The translations under genes were made by a program, and so were the position numbers. DNA of 64,000 bases, from NCBI GenBank assembly GCA_017979445.1, contig CM030718.1, positions 22,811,021-22,875,020 on the forward strand, written 5' to 3'. Source of the DNA: Akebia trifoliata. Taxonomy: Eukaryota; Streptophyta; Magnoliopsida; Ranunculales; Lardizabalaceae. Positions 33,481 through 43,380 of the stretch are shown here, in pieces (within the stretch, counting starts at the first letter, position 1; every line of letters begins with the position of its first letter). The notes below the pieces were generated by a model. The model was not told where the DNA came from, did no database searches, and was given only the letters and a program-made list of their open reading frames with translations.

Positions 33481-34375
33481 AAACAGATAATGTGTAATCA
33501 GCTGGTCCAATTTTTGCCAAGTCATTTTGGGAAACATGCATTTCTAAGCCGTCCTAACTTGTTAGATTGTTAGCTTATGTTCCTAAATTGTGATTTAGGA
33601 TTGTCAAACTCAAGTTATTACAATCTATGTTTAGAATCCCAAATCCTGTTCTGTTGCACCCACTAGAATCAAAACCTCCTTCCATTGATCTTTATTTCTA
33701 TAGTTGTGATACAGAATATTATGTCATTAAGCACACACACACACAAAAATTATATATAAAAAAAAAATGCGAGAAACTGAATCCATAATTGCAAGAAACA
33801 AGTTTTGCGTCATCTATGATTTCAATCAATTCCTGATTCTGATTATGGACGACAACCCAACCATCCGAATTTGTTGAATTTTTTCATTGGGTTTGGCAAA
33901 TCAAATAGTGAAGATAAAATGTATTTTTTTTATAAAAATAAAAAATTCAACAATTCCTCTTCAGCTTCCTTCTTCTAAAATATTATTATACTTAATAACT
34001 GTTAAACTATTTTAAGATTATTGTTGTATTTGTAACTTGCATGCTTGAATTATATATATGGCCAAATAAACTAGTCGTAAGCGAATTAAGAAACAAATTG
34101 TCTCTCTACCCCTGCGAAGTTTTGTTCTAAAATGATTAACAACAAATCCTAAACTCGAATTCATCAAACAGGTCAAGTGAATGAATGGATGAAGTGATAT
34201 ATAGCTTTAGTTCATATTCTATTAGTCTCTAAGAGAAGATGGAATTCAAAGGATGGACAACATAGCTTTACTATTAAAAAAATTAACATAGTTTTAGTTT
34301 AAGTTTTATTAGTCTCTGAAAGGAGACGGAGGTCAATGGGACTATGTCATCAGTTTGAAAAAACAAAGGAAGGGT
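33481..34375. other. Intergenic, nothing recognised
   Basis: AT-rich DNA with a short (CA)n at about 33731-33744. No gene is visible. Confidence 0.4.
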
Positions 34376-34384
34376 TATCTAGAA

Positions 34385-34556
34385 GAGTGACCTCCCGTTG
34401 GAACCTCATATCATACTTCTTGGTGGGTGAAAGTGTATGGGAACCATAGATGCTTTTTATCGAGATACGAGTGAAAGAATATCTATGATTCCTATCCACT
34501 TTCACGTCAAGAAGTGCGATATGAGATTCTAACTTGAGGTCACTCCTGCACGACTC
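34385..34556. repeat. Family A MITE (copy A9) with exact 9-bp TSD
   Basis: GAGTGACCTCCCGTTGGAAC..to..GGTCACTCCTGCACGACTC, flanked by exact TATCTAGAA (34376-34384 and 34557-34565). The left end lacks the outer ten or so bases present in other copies, yet the duplication directly abuts the shortened end. Confidence 0.9.
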
Positions 34557-34596
34557 TATCTAGAATATTCACCTAAATTTAGAGTATATATCTAAA

Positions 34597-34777
34597 TAGT
34601 TGTATTGGAAACCTTGAGATTGAGCTCATTTCGTACTTTCCTGACATGAAGGTGCGCACACAGAACCTTAGATGCATTTCACTCTATCTCAATGAAAAAC
34701 ATTTATGGTTTGTACACACCAACACATCAGGAAAGTACGAAATGAAATCAATATTTGAAGTCGATTCAGCATTATTC
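34597..34777. repeat. Family A MITE (copy A10)
   Basis: The left end TAGTTGTATTGGAAACCTTG is a transition-rich version of the GTCGTGCT.GAGTGACCT end; the right end is AAGTCGATTCAGCATTATTC. Arms CTCATTTCGTACTTTCCTGA / TCAGGAAAGTACGAAATGA pair. Confidence 0.8.
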
Positions 34778-34781
34778 AAAC

Positions 34782-34962
34782 TAGTGATTTCTTGATTTGA
34801 AAATTTTCACCGATCTATACTCAGTTGACGTGGTAACTGCACAGAACCATAAACTTGTTTTCCCTTGTGCATTCCGAAGAAAAAGATCTATGGTTCTGTG
34901 CACTTGCAACGTCGACCCAGTAAAGACTGAGTGAAAATTTTTGAGTTGAAATATAACAACTC
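34782..34962. repeat. Family A MITE (copy A11)
   Basis: Same sub-type as A1: TTGAAAATTTTCACCGATCT on the left and AGTGAAAATTTTTGAGTTG on the right, with central arms AAGATCTATGGTTCTGTGCA and its inverse. It begins within five bases of the end of A10. Confidence 0.8.
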
Positions 34963-34982
34963 TTATTCATATCTAAAATCTA

Positions 34983-35134
34983 GAGTCATGATTTTTGGAT
35001 TCGATTCTTTTCATTCGGTACGTGGCAAAGGCACGTAACTATAGATCATTTTCTTTGGGATAGACAAGGAATTGTATATCCTTGTCATGTCATCCGCGTA
35101 CAGAACGAGTGAAAAATCTGAGTCCCGAAATCTA
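34983..35134. repeat. Family A MITE (copy A12), degenerate
   Basis: GAGTCATGATTTTTGGATTC on the left opposes CGAGTGAAAAATCTGAGTCC on the right, with a shorter, weaker hairpin than the neighbours. It is the fourth family A element in a row. Confidence 0.6.
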
Positions 35135-35141
35135 AAACACC

Positions 35142-36398
35142 TAGGGCCTGTTTGGATACCAGGAGTAGAACTACTCTTCCAAAGAACAGGAGCTGAAGTA
35201 CTCTATGGAGGAGCTAGAAAAGTAATTTTGTGTAGAAAGGGCGTTTGACAATCAACTCTATAAAGTACTGGCAGAAGTACTTTTGTGCTGGAAGTCTATT
35301 TGGGAACCATACTAACTTCTCATGACTTCTAGAAAAAAGATCAGAATACCCTTATATTATACCAGTTACTGTTTTTTATCTTTTAGTGTCATAATATGCC
35401 TTCAAACTATATTGTTTTTGACATTTTAACTATAAATATTAATATAATAATATAATATTTTAAATATTAAATATTAATATAATATGTTTAAATCCATTAT
35501 ACTCAAAATTTTAAAAAAATTTGACAGACTGTTTTTGACATAGTATGACATAATATTAAAAAAAAATTGACAGACTGTCTTTTAGTGTCATAATATGCCT
35601 TCAAACTATACTGTTTTTGACATTTTAACTATAAATATTAATATAATATAATATAATATTTTAAATATTAAATATTAATATAATGTGTTTAAATCCATTA
35701 TACTCAAAATTAAAAAAAAAAAAAAATTGACAGACTGTCTTTAATGTCATAATATGCCTTCAAACTATATTATTTTTGACATTTTAACTATAAATATTAA
35801 TATAATATAATATAATATTTTAAATATTAAATATTAATATAATGTGTTTAAATCCATTATACTCAAAATTAAAAAAAAAAAAATTGACAGACTGTCTTTT
35901 AGTGTCATAATATGCCTTCAAACTATATTGTTTTTGACATTTTAACTATAAATATTAATATAATATTTAAATATTAAATATTAATATAATGGTTTAACTA
36001 TAAATATTAATATAATATAATATAATATAATAAATACTAATATAATATTTTAAATATTAAATATTAATATAATGTGTTTAAATCCATTATACTCAAAAAA
36101 AAAAAAATTTAATATTAATAAATGTTTCTTTCATTTGATTTAAGGGCAAATGAATTAGGAATATTTTCCTAGAAAATTAATAAAGTTAAGGGTATTTTGG
36201 TAAAACGAACCGTTAGATTTTGACTCCCCGCAAGATGAGTTTTGAGAAATAGGTTTTCTCGACTTCTTTACAAAGAGTAATTTCTTGCTCTTGCGCGGAG
36301 TAACTTTTCGAAGGAGTTGTTCATCAAAACGCATCCAAACGACTTCTAACTCCCCGCAAGAGTCAGAAGTAGCCAAGGAGTCCTATCCAAACACCTAC
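35142..36398. repeat. hAT-like TIR element (GCCTGTTTGGATA ends), about 1.25 kb
   Basis: The left end GGGCCTGTTTGGATACC pairs with the right end CTATCCAAACACC, and sub-terminal GAGTAGAACTACTC on the left matches ACTCCCCGCAAG-type sequence on the right. GTTTGGATA ends are typical of non-autonomous hAT elements. ACACCTA is present at both borders, but the exact duplication could not be fixed. It lies about 110 bp upstream of the UPF0153-like gene and may overlap its promoter. Confidence 0.6.
35381..36110. repeat. Tandem repeat, four units of about 155-200 bp
   Basis: Each unit has TTAGTGTCATAATATGCCTT, CAAACTATATTGTTTTTGAC, a TAT/AATATTAATATAAT-rich block, GTGTTTAAATCCATTATACT and an A-run. Starts are near 35381, 35580, 35740 and 35896. 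The last unit carries extra (TATAA)n expansion. Confidence 0.85.
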
Positions 36399-36507
36399 CT
36401 AATTTCTCTTACCAACTATTAAAGGTCATAGACCAGCCTTTGGTTTTACGGACTCCCACACTATACATAACGAACAGATAACAGTCAGTCAGTCACACAC
36501 AGCTCCC

Positions 36508-37293
36508 ATGTCTCACGCGGTGGCTCTCAGCAAGACAGCTTGGCTAGCCACATGCGGGCCGCGGCAGGGAAAGCCGAAACCCAAGCCGAAGGACACTCGT
36601 CAAAGTGTCGGCTTCGGCGGAGAGAGGAAGGAATCCACGTGGCAGTGTGTGAAGGGGTGCGGGGCTTGTTGCAAGCTCAATAAGGGCCCTTCCTTTGCTA
36701 CACCTGAAGAGATCTTCCAAGACCCATCCGACATTCAGGTTCTTTTTTTCTAACAAAACCCAAGAATTTCTATCTCAAATCAATAATACCCATTTGTTTG
36801 TTTGATTTCTTCTATTTTGATTTTTGATGGCTATGTTAATTTTTCATGAATTTAGCTTTACAAGAGCTTGGTAGGTCCAGATGGATGGTGTATACATTAC
36901 AAGCAAACCACACGTACTTGTTCCATTTATTCTGGTGATTTCCTGAATTGGTTTTAGTAATTCGTATCTTGTCTTTATCGGTGTTAATCTTCAAACTTCA
37001 ATTTCTGATTCCCACATTGAAACCTATTTTTACCTATAGATCGACCATATTTTTGTCGTGTGGAGAAGGGTGTTTTTAAAGAATTGTATGACATTGATGA
37101 GAAGAGATTCAATAAGGAAGCGTGCAGGTTCGTTTCAATACTTGTATCCTCTCATTCATTTATTTTTAGATAATTTAATCTTTTTGGTTTTTTCAATAGT
37201 TTTTGTAAGGATACTATTAAAGCAATATATGGTGGACGTTCGCAAGAGTTGGAGAATTTCAATTGTGCTATAAGGAACTCAAGTTCTAGTTAG
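36508..37293 (+). CDS. UPF0153/YkgJ-like cysteine-cluster protein, 4 exons, 163 aa
   Basis: Exons 36508-36738, 36856-36934, 37040-37127 and 37200-37293, all with GT..AG borders and phases that join cleanly (492 nt, stop TAG at 37291). The protein has a basic N-terminal region (about 50 residues), then CVKGCGACCKLNKG, the C...C..CC cluster of the UPF0153 putative Fe/Zn-chelating family. It continues through LYKSLVGPDGWCIHY and TCSIY|SDRPYFCRVEKGVF, giving the family's further conserved Cys residues, and ends ELENFNCAIRNSSSS. Each exon alone is too short to stand out. Function is unknown; metal binding is family knowledge. The N-terminus could be an organelle presequence but is not decisive. 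A good donor (TTTTG/GTAAGTTA at 37302/37303), nine bases after the stop, suggests a spliced 3' UTR. Confidence 0.88.
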
Positions 37294-38819
37294 ATTATTT
37301 TGGTAAGTTATTTCATTTCAAATGTTATTCTTGAAATGTTCGAAATGGGTTTTATTTGTACATTTGAGACTTATTTAGTTACTAGATTGGCTTGATAGGA
37401 CCTTTTGTGGCCTGTCAAGTCAATCATTTGACGGAAAATTCAATTAGAATTATTAGTTAGGGAATGGCCGGTGAGGTTGCTTTGATTATGCATAAACCGA
37501 TTCAATGGCCATAAACTTGTCGTTGCATAAAATTGTCAGAGCTACAATTTATTTATGTTCATATAAATATAATCAAAGGGAAAGCGAAACTTATACATGT
37601 TCATATATAATTTATAAATAATTTAAACATATACAATTTATATTTGTTCATATTTTATTAGATATTTAGAACTATTCAATTATATATGTTCTATGGGGGG
37701 GAACAAAGGGAAAGAGAGTGATCTGATGCCCACCTTGTTCTAGTCTTCTAGCTCTCATAATTATATGGACATGGGGAAAATAAGTCGGAAATGTACTTTG
37801 CCACACTAGTTTTCATAGCACTAGCATTCGTCAAGGGTGTGTTAGTAAATTGGCATATGTTCTCCTTTTGGGTGAATTATAGATTACACCGCCTTCACTG
37901 GTTAAGGAAAAGGTGTCGTCTTCTCTAAGAGAGAGAAGTGACCATCCGTAGGTCATCTCCTTCTCATGGCGCCTCGATGTTTGACGCAGTAATTCCTCCA
38001 CAACCAAGTCATTCCCTCTTATGATAGGTCACATGTCACTCCTATACTAAAATATGTTTAGTGCCTATGTAATCTTTCGAGGATAACATGGCATCCTCTT
38101 CAGTCATACACGTTCCAAAAAGTTCTACAAGTAAGCCATTCATGTGAATTATGTATGCAGTTGTTTTCCTTTTTCTGTTCATAAATAGATGTCCACATCA
38201 TTGATTCAATCTTCTTCATTTAGAATTTTGAGTTAGTTTTTTGTGTTCAAGGCATCAAACCATTGAAGTTAATCTCTTAGGTGTATTAAAATTTTCAACT
38301 AAAATTCAGGGGATGAATTGCTTTTCATGATTTTGATGTTAATTTGTGTAGGAAGTGACTTCTCTTAAGAAACTTGCCTATATTCAAGTAATGGTTTCCT
38401 GGGTTAGGTTGTCTTTGTTTCATTCCTACCTGTTTTTACTGTTGAACTCTCCTTATTATTGTGGAAGTCTATCAAGGAATCACTATCATGTTGGTGTGCG
38501 ATTATGACTAGATTTTCCAAGAGTTTCATATCCCTTAGCACATAATGAAAGATAAACCAACAACCCTTTGTATGATTTCATAATTATTGGGGATTGACGT
38601 AACAAAATCACCTTTTGATCATTTTTCTAGGGCATATATGCCAATAATCTTGTTATTTATATTAATGGTTATGAACATGAAGAGCTACTTCACCCATATC
38701 AAAAGGTCATGTATGCCTGTTTGTGTATACGAAGAATTAAAAGGAATATTTTTTTTAATTTTGTTTGGACATCTAAATAACAACCCCATCCCATCCCATT
38801 GCCACATACTATTTTTTAT

Positions 38820-39182
38820 TTTTGTTTGGACATAACGCTTTCTCCTCCAAAAAAAGATACCTTTGGGCTATGCTTACCTCGACTATTGCTTGGGGGTTGT
38901 GGAACGAGATAAATAATAGGGTGTTCAAAAGTAAGGCGAGAAGCTCTCATGGCGTTTTCTTGGAGATCTTGGGTTATGTGTACCTTCGGTCAAAACTGAA
39001 CAAAGAGTTTGTGGGGATTACCTTCAATGACTTTTGTTTTTAGATGGAATTCATTTTGTAATCATTAATGTTTTGGCTTTCTTTTCGCTCGGATCGCTTT
39101 CTTCTTTGAGGGGCTATCTCGCCCTTCTCTTTTTGTATCTTGATTCTCCTTCTCAATATATTTTATACTTAAAAAAAAAAAG
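38820..39182 (+). mobile_element. LINE 3' end, 5'-truncated
   Basis: The plus-strand frame reads WAMLTSTIAWGLWNEINNRV followed by FKSKARSSHGVFLEILGYVY, the C-terminal region downstream of the plant LINE reverse transcriptase (W..W.ERN.RIF pattern). It ends in ATATTTTATACTT plus an A-run at 39171-39180. Confidence 0.8.
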
Positions 39183-39189
39183 AGCATCC

Positions 39190-39960
39190 TTTTTTTTTTT
39201 TTTTTTTTTTTTTGATAAGTTTTTACCATTATATTTCGGATATTTTGTCAAATGTAACTGCACCTTTGATAAAGATCAAGGGTCATCGTCATCAGAGCTA
39301 TATCCCAAATATATTGGTTCAGCTGAACAAATCATGCTCCTTAACTCAATTCTTTGTACAGCCATTTTGGTTAATTCAAATGTCCTCAAATTTGCTATCA
39401 CTACATTAATCTACATTCATTTTGGTCTTCCTCTGGCTCTTTTAGAACCTTCAAAGGCTGCATCCCTTTTAATTAGATCTGTCAGTAGTGTTAATTGCAC
39501 CTATTGTCAATAGCACATTTTCATGACAAGATCCATTTTTATTCTTTCTTGATCTTTCGACTCATCTATCTCAACATCCTCATCTATGCTACGCTTATCA
39601 CATGAGTGTGTTGGTTTCTATTGCCTAATATTCATCTCCATATGACATTGCTGGTCTTTCCATTGACTAGTGAAATTATCTTCTTTTAATTTGATTTGAA
39701 TGAATAGTCAAGTAATACTCCAATAACACACATCCACTTCAATCATCCAACTTCAGTTTTATGGCAACATCCCTGATTTCTTCATCCATAACGACAATGA
39801 AAGCAAGATAACGAAAATAGTCACTTTGTGGTATTTCATGGCTATTAATTTTTACTAGCACATACTTTTTATGAGTTCCATTATTTAAGTCCCATCCCAT
39901 ATACTTCGTCTTGGTCCGACTTATTTTAAAATATTTAGACTCCAATGTAGCTGTCTAGAG
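39190..39960 (-). pseudogene. LINE reverse transcriptase 3' portion, decayed
   Basis: On the minus strand MESKYFKISRTKTKYMGWDL and EIPQSDYFRYLAFIVVMDEE match the plant LINE reverse transcriptase region SRSKTEYM...IP.S..FRYLGS. Further along the strand RARGRPK-like residues (about 39420-39440) mark the ORF2 C-terminus, and a poly(A) tail appears as the T-run at 39190-39212. Several frame breaks are present. It lies tail-to-tail with the plus-strand LINE at 38820. Confidence 0.8.
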
Positions 39961-40410
39961 TTCTAATTTTGCATCGATCCCTCCTATTTTTTGTTAAACG
40001 CATCTGCAGTAGCACTTCAACAGCACACCTCCACTTCAACCACCTACTTTAGTTTTATTGAACATCCCCAGTCTCTTTATCTATATGGAAAATAGACCAT
40101 GATAGAGAAAGTGATCACTTTGTGGTATTTTGTAGAAGAAATATTCAAGTTTAAGATACTAAAAGGGCGAGAGGAAGACACAGAAGAACGTTGATGGAGA
40201 CGGTGAAAGAAGAAATCAGCTCTCTCATTACCAAAAGACTTGTCTTTGGACAGAATGGAATGGAGGAAGAGGATTCGTTTAGCTACCCCAAATCTTAGGG
40301 ACAGAATTGTATATTCTTTATGTGTCTGCTCCATCTTGTTCCAACTTATTTTAAAATCCTTAAGATTCCAAAGTAATTCTCTAGAGTTCTAGTTTTGCAT
40401 GGATCGCTTC
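39735..40410. repeat. Imperfect duplication of LINE-derived sequence
   Basis: Segment 39735-39845 resembles 40024-40130 (both contain CACTTTGTGGTATTT), and 39900-39990 resembles 40320-40410 (both contain CTCTAGAGTTCTA or CTAGAGTTCTA, then TTTTGCAT.GATC). In the second copy the two parts are separated by the segment at 40131-40315. Confidence 0.6.
40131..40315 (+). pseudogene. LINE ORF2 C-terminal fragment, plus strand
   Basis: Plus-strand residues RARGRHRRTLMETVKEEISS then LITKRLVFGQNGMEEE resemble the plant LINE C-terminus (RGRPR.T..E.V..D...L......DR.EWR). It lies inside the second copy of the duplicated minus-strand LINE sequence, so it inserted or recombined there later. Confidence 0.55.
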
Positions 40411-40714
40411 ATTTTTTGTGTGCGAAGTGAGCCCCTCTAGCCCCATCAACTATTAGTACTATACAATCTACAAACATACAGCAAGTGGTAAAGAGCAGTT
40501 ACCTCATCTATAACTAGAGTAAAACATACAAGCTATGGTTATTTACCTTTGTTCTATCACTCTCCCATAAACTCAGAGCATAACTCAAGTTTGATGCTCT
40601 GATAGGTGGTGTGGTTCTGTATCATTTTTCTTTTCCATACATATGAGTAAAATAATACATGTTCTACATTCATTCATTGTCTTCTTGATCTTCAAAATAG
40701 CACTAAAATAGTTT

Positions 40715-40990
40715 AGATTACCCGCAACCCTCTTATATTCACTGTTCTCCCCCTCTCCAACAGATCGGTCTTTAGGAGTAGTTGGTTGGTTAACATGGTA
40801 TCAGAGCACTAGGTTCATATGGGTCACGAGTTTGATTCTTTCCACCCTTATCGGTGAGAAGGGAGTGTGTTAAGTCTTAAGTGTATATTTTCCTCCACTC
40901 TCGGGTGTGTTAAGCCCTGTGACCCTCTTATTTTCATAGTTCTCCCCCTCTCCAACAGATCGGTTTCTTGGAGTAGTTGATTGGTTAACA
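40715..40990 (+). mobile_element. TRIM retroelement with tRNA-Met primer site
   Basis: Two direct copies of a repeat of about 85 bp end in GGTTAACA (near 40795 and 40988); shared core CTCCCCCTCTCCAACAGATC. Directly after the first copy comes TGGTATCAGAGC (40796-40807), complementary to the 3' end of initiator tRNA-Met. The internal region is only about 120 bp with no coding capacity. This is the terminal-repeat-in-miniature structure. It lies in the proposed 3' UTR intron. Confidence 0.8.
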
Positions 40991-41150
40991 CATATTTCTA
41001 TTGACACATCTATGGTTGTAAAACTCTACCCTCATCTTTGTGATATCCTTACTTCTACAAAAGAATGTATGCTCTCCGGTCAGCCATGGGAAGATGCATA
41101 TATCATGTTATTAATCTTCGAACCTTAACATACATTAACAATAACTACAA

Positions 41151-41349
41151 GAGTCGTGATTTTCTGACGCCCCCTCTGACATACACTCTCCCTGATGTGG
41201 CATGGGTTAGAACCATAGATTTTTCTCGGGATACACAACCGTACTTCCCCATAAAGATGTTCAGTTGTGTTTCCCGAGGAAAAATCTTTGGTTCTAGTAT
41301 TTGCCACGTATGGGGGCGTATGTCAAAGGGGGGCATGAATTATAGGACA
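41151..41349. repeat. Family A foldback MITE (copy A13)
   Basis: GAGTCGTGATTTTCTGACGC on the left; arms CTGACATACACTCTCCCTGA and GTTTCCCGAGGAAAAATC-type segments pair around 41240. The right end is eroded. Three overlapping frames here are palindrome shadows. Confidence 0.8.
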
Positions 41350-41534
41350 TGAGTGCTAAAATAGTTATAATTCATAAACTATTCCTGATCATTGAGCAAC
41401 ATATATTTGATCCTTACAATATCAAATGCTTGCTTATGATTCCTTACGTTGTATCATATTGACATAAATATCCTACAATTGTAATCACTCATTTTTAGCA
41501 CTATAATTGGATTTTTCATGGTCCTTCATTGCAG

Positions 41535-41800
41535 GTTGTATCAAAAGAGCAGTTGGAAGAGGACTAGCGATCTTCCTTAACATTGAAAACAACAGCTGTA
41601 GTCACCCCCTAATGAGGCATCCCATGCCATGGGCATTGTTCTTGCAAGCAGATATAGAGTTGGTTTGTATGTAGATAGTCTTTCTATCGTGACGTGTGGT
41701 ATCGTGTTCTTTATGTAATAGCATTGACTAGTTTCTAAATAGACAAATGAATGTTTCAAATTAACTGTATTCTTTTTGTATTCTCGAAAAGAAAAAATGA
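41535..41800 (+). other. Probable terminal 3' UTR exon of the UPF0153-like gene
   Basis: A strong acceptor TTCATTGCAG ends at 41534 and is followed by GTTGTATCAAAAGAGCAGTT. With the donor at 37303 it would define a 3' UTR intron of about 4.2 kb. The stop codon lies only nine bases before that junction, so nonsense-mediated decay is not expected. The end near 41800 is a guess. Confidence 0.4.
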
Positions 41801-41806
41801 AAATCA

Positions 41807-42428
41807 AGTTTTATATCTATCGTGTGTAGAGAAATCAATCTAAAAACAATAAAGAAAGAAAATAAATCAAGATACAATCACTCACAAAATAATATAGAGA
41901 TTTTACTTGGTTCCATCACGATTAAGGTACATCCATAGATAACACCAATTCTGCTATAAAGAGAAAAGTCTAAGTTACAAATTACCCATTTCCACCGAAA
42001 AGAGAAATATATACCCTCCAAGTAAACTTCACTAGGGATTTATATAATACTAGTGAAATTATGAAAATATCCTTAGAAAGTGATGAGCAGTACAAGTAGA
42101 CCCGAGATTTTCTACCAAAAATTCCCTAAAAAATCATATATTCCCTCGAGGTTCGATGATTGTTGAAATTGATAGAATGTAAAGGTTGAAGATGACTGGT
42201 TTGAGGATGAAAATTCAAGGGATGGCTTTTGCATCATTTACTTTTACCCCATTAGAGAAGACTAAGGTCAAAGGCATGTCCCGAGAATATATTATTGAGA
42301 TAAATCTCAACCATTCGATCTCATATATTCACAGTTGAGATTGCGTGTAAACATATGAGATCATCTAGATGGTTTCACAGATCCCAACCCTAAAAATATT
42401 TATCGAAGCGTCCTGTTCTTTCAGGGGG
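41807..42428. other. Intergenic, nothing recognised
   Basis: AT-rich sequence between the presumed 3' UTR exon and the hairpin upstream of the FAS1 gene. Confidence 0.4.
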
Positions 42429-42568
42429 ATTCTATTGCCACACCAACTTTTGCTAAGAGCACCCCCCCCCCCCCCCCAAAAAAAAAAAAAAAAAAAAAAA
42501 AAAAACCAATTCATATGGCACACATGTTGGGGTGCTCTTAGTAAATGTTGGTTTTGCAATAGAACTTC
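42429..42568. repeat. Foldback element with poly(C)-poly(A) loop
   Basis: The left arm ATTCTATTGCCACACCAACT..GCTAAGAGCACC (42429-42466) and the right arm GGGGTGCTCTTAG..ATGTTGGTTTTGCAATAGAA (42530-42566) are inverted. The loop is about 17 C followed by about 27 A. It sits about 240 bp upstream of the FAS1 start codon. The runs create spurious overlapping frames on both strands. Confidence 0.75.
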
Positions 42569-42810
42569 TTCTATCATAAAAAATCCGACAATTAGAGAGA
42601 AGAGGTAGGTAGTTACTAGACGTTATTTCAGTTATTCTACTGTAACAGAATCTGTTAGCAAAACTTTCAAGAACATCGAGTGAATCCAAAATTCCAAATT
42701 CAAAAACCCACAAATCCACAAAATCTCTTCTCAAAATTATAAAAAACAACCCCATCTTCAATCCACAAGTGCAGAATCCTCTCTTAATCTCTCAATCTCT
42801 CTCTCTCTCA

Positions 42811-43380
42811 ATGACAAATCACAAAACAATCTCTCGAACTCTAATAACATCAACCCTTCTCCTTCTAACATTCTCCTCCATTAATCCCATTGTCGAAGCC
42901 CTTTGTTCAGAATCCATGGCTCACTTTCTCTCCACAAATGGGTTCCACAACTTCGCTCTCGCTCTCCAAACCCACAACATCACCACCTCATCATCCCCCT
43001 CATCTTTCCTCACCTTCCTCTCCCCACCAGACTCCACTCTCCAACACCCACACATTGATGCTGACACACTCCGTCGCCACATCTCCCACGTCGGAGCCTT
43101 CCCTTATCAAGCTCTCCTCACTCTCCCTAAAGGAACCAAACTTCCAACTCTCCACCATAACTATACTCTTCTCATCAACAACACAGACAATGAGAAAATC
43201 TCCTTCAATGATGCTCTTGTGACTGTTCCTGATCTCTACTTTGATGGTTCTTGTGCTGTTCATGGTATTAGTGGACCCTTGATACCCATTAGACTGTCTC
43301 GGGTTCATCTTCGGTTCATCCGTCGACCACATCGACCATCTCGGGTCGATGAAACTGCCATCGATTCTGGGCTTCCATGA
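42811..43380 (+). CDS. Secreted single-FAS1-domain protein (fasciclin-like), 189 aa
   Basis: An intronless gene. An N-terminal signal peptide (about residues 1-31: basic start, LITSTLLLLTFSSINPIVEA) precedes one FAS1 domain of about 130 residues. The H1-like segment FLTFLSPPDSTL and the H2-like segment YFDGSCAVHGISGPL are in the expected places, with several N-glycosylation sequons (HNIT, HNYT). The C-terminus is basic and lacks a hydrophobic GPI-addition tail, so it is not a classical anchored FLA; it resembles the short plant FAS1 proteins related to At1g30800. I start at 42811, after the CT-rich leader (42780-42809). The frame is also open from an ATG at 42769, which would add 14 residues. 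FAS1 domains act in cell-wall adhesion and glycan contact; the role here is not known. Confidence 0.85.
   Translation: MTNHKTISRTLITSTLLLLTFSSINPIVEALCSESMAHFLSTNGFHNFALALQTHNITTSSSPSSFLTFLSPPDSTLQHPHIDADTLRRHISHVGAFPYQALLTLPKGTKLPTLHHNYTLLINNTDNEKISFNDALVTVPDLYFDGSCAVHGISGPLIPIRLSRVHLRFIRRPHRPSRVDETAIDSGLP

Noticed and set aside
39034..39513. 159-aa plus-strand open frame
   Set aside because: It spans the poly(A) of one LINE and the poly(T) of the opposite LINE; the poly-Phe and Lys runs are tail translations.
42369..42761. Frames with poly-Pro/poly-Lys or poly-Phe/poly-Gly runs
   Set aside because: They are translations of the C-run/A-run loop of the foldback element.
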